A stretch of DNA of 64,000 nucleotides from NCBI GenBank assembly GCA_963721905.1, contig CAVRMF010000025.1, positions 1 to 64,000 of the forward strand, in the 5' to 3' direction. The first letter of the stretch is position 1. Every line of letters begins with the position of its first letter. The stretch comes from Roseiarcus sp963721905 (GTDB lineage Bacteria > Pseudomonadota > Alphaproteobacteria > Rhizobiales > Beijerinckiaceae). The position numbers and the translations under genes are program-made. A model generated the notes under the pieces. It was not told where the DNA came from and made no database searches. It saw nothing but the letters and a program-made list of their open reading frames with translations. Of this stretch, positions 63,148-64,000 are shown piece after piece.

Positions 63148-64000
63148 GCGGAACGCGTTGCATTCTGCTGGCCGCTGGCGGAACTGGCGGCCATCTCTTT
63201 CCGGCCGCCGCGCTCGCCGCGGCGTTGGCGCAGCGCGGCGCTGAAGTCGAACTCGCAACCGACGATCGGGCGCAGAAATACGGACAGGACTTTCCCGCTC
63301 GCGCGGTCCATTCGTTTCCCTCCGCGACGACGACGGGCGCCGGCGCCCTGAATAAGGTGAAAGCCGCCGCCACATTGGGCGCTGGCGTCGCCGCCGCGCT
63401 CGTCAAGCTCACCCGCATCAGGCCGCGCGCGGTTGTCGGGTTTGGCGGCTATCCGACCGTTCCCCCGTTGCTGGCGGCCTCGCTCCTCCGGATTCCAAGC
63501 ATCTTGCATGAGCAGAACGCGGTGATGGGCCGCGCCAACCGCTTTTTGAGTTCTCGCGTTTCGATCGTCGCCTGCGGTTTCCCTGAACTGAAAGGCGCGG
63601 ACGCAAAGACAACAGCAAAGACGCGATACACCGGCAATCCGATCCGCCCGGCCGTGGTCGCAGCCGCGGAGGTCCCCTATCCCAATCTCGCCGGAGAGCG
63701 CCTTCGGGTTCTGGTGACAGGTGGGTCCCAGGGGGCGCGCGTGATGGCCGATGTTGTTCCGGAGGCCCTGGCGCTCCTTGCCCCCGACGAGCGCCAATGG
63801 ATCCGTCTGACGCAGCAAGCCCGCGGCGAAGACAAAGCGCGGGTCGCGGCCGCCTGCGCCCGCATGAGCTTTCCGGTTGAAGTGGCGGAGTTTTTTCCAG
63901 ATCTGCCGGCTCGGATCGCGGCCGCGCATCTGGTGATAGGCCGCGCTGGGGCGTCGACAGTATCCGAACTTGCCGCCATCGGACGTCCCTCGGTGCTGGT
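63144..64000 (+). CDS. murG: UDP-GlcNAc:lipid I GlcNAc transferase MurG (cut by window end)
   Basis: The first 285 residues of a glycosyltransferase family 28 enzyme that makes lipid II. The N-domain lipid-I loop is AAGGTGGHLFPAAALA near 9-24, then VGFGGYPTVPPLLAA near 98, HEQNAVMGRANRFLS near 120 and the start of the C-domain at VLVTGGSQGARVMADVVP near 190. GRAGASTVSELAAIGRPSVLV lies at the right edge. The C-terminus lies outside the window. Confidence 0.94.
   Translation, partial: MSGTRCILLAAGGTGGHLFPAAALAAALAQRGAEVELATDDRAQKYGQDFPARAVHSFPSATTTGAGALNKVKAAATLGAGVAAALVKLTRIRPRAVVGFGGYPTVPPLLAASLLRIPSILHEQNAVMGRANRFLSSRVSIVACGFPELKGADAKTTAKTRYTGNPIRPAVVAAAEVPYPNLAGERLRVLVTGGSQGARVMADVVPEALALLAPDERQWIRLTQQARGEDKARVAAACARMSFPVEVAEFFPDLPARIAAAHLVIGRAGASTVSELAAIGRPSVL

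Overview
The window reads as a chromosome segment of a GC-rich alphaproteobacterium, most likely Hyphomicrobiales (Rhizobiales). Evidence: CtrA-, GcrA- and PopZ-type cell-cycle proteins, an alphaproteobacterial dcw (division and cell wall) gene order, DUF4164/ZapA next to transketolase-gap-pgk, and a probable methylsuccinyl-CoA dehydrogenase. That last enzyme belongs to the ethylmalonyl-CoA pathway used by many methylotrophic and photoheterotrophic members of the order. Genus cannot be fixed from this sequence. No rRNA, tRNA, CRISPR array or intact transposase was seen.

Layout. 0-10 kb: nudK-nadK, an orphan sensor kinase behind a sugar-acid dehydrogenase whose 5' leader carries a perfect 32-bp palindrome, a small RlpA-like protein, mcd, a YihY-family membrane protein, a PEP-CTERM protein and a TPR-methyltransferase. 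10-21.5 kb: a sugar/sugar-acid uptake and oxidation region on the minus strand, with two substrate-binding proteins, two intact permeases but only one intact ABC ATPase, plus LacI, a uronate-type reductase, a zinc dehydrogenase and a divergent GntR/FCD regulator. Several relics show it was rebuilt by deletion and recombination. 21.5-23.4 kb: leuA behind a leucine-rich leader peptide and hairpins that look like ribosome-mediated attenuation. 24.3-28.1 kb: a cluster of paralogues or domains of the main alphaproteobacterial cell-cycle proteins (CtrA, GcrA, PopZ, DnaA domain IV) around an AT-rich gene-free stretch. This is the most unusual part of the window. 28.1-34 kb: transposase and transporter relics around ampG, small secreted proteins, and a MarR/MFS pair sharing a palindromic operator. 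34-39.3 kb: ZapA with its coiled-coil neighbour, then tkt, gap and pgk. 39.4-45.2 kb: thioesterase, ferredoxin-like protein, methyltransferase, cupin plus MFS, DUF2934 and an SbmA/BacA-like membrane protein. 45.5-52.4 kb: phosphoketolase, phosphoglycerate-mutase-like protein, lactate dehydrogenase and glycogen phosphorylase, two of the four interrupted. 52.8-64 kb: mraZ-rsmH-ftsL-ftsI-murE-murF-mraY-murD-ftsW-murG (cut by the window end).

How it fits together. The dcw operon makes lipid II and the septal synthase, and ZapA and PopZ-type proteins serve division and polarity. The carbon genes (mcd, tkt/gap/pgk, xfp, ldh, glgP) imply flexible C2/C3 and storage-glucan metabolism. ftsI, normally essential, has a one-base frameshift. 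Sequencing or assembly error is therefore a real possibility for the other single-base lesions here (mutase-like gene, glgP).
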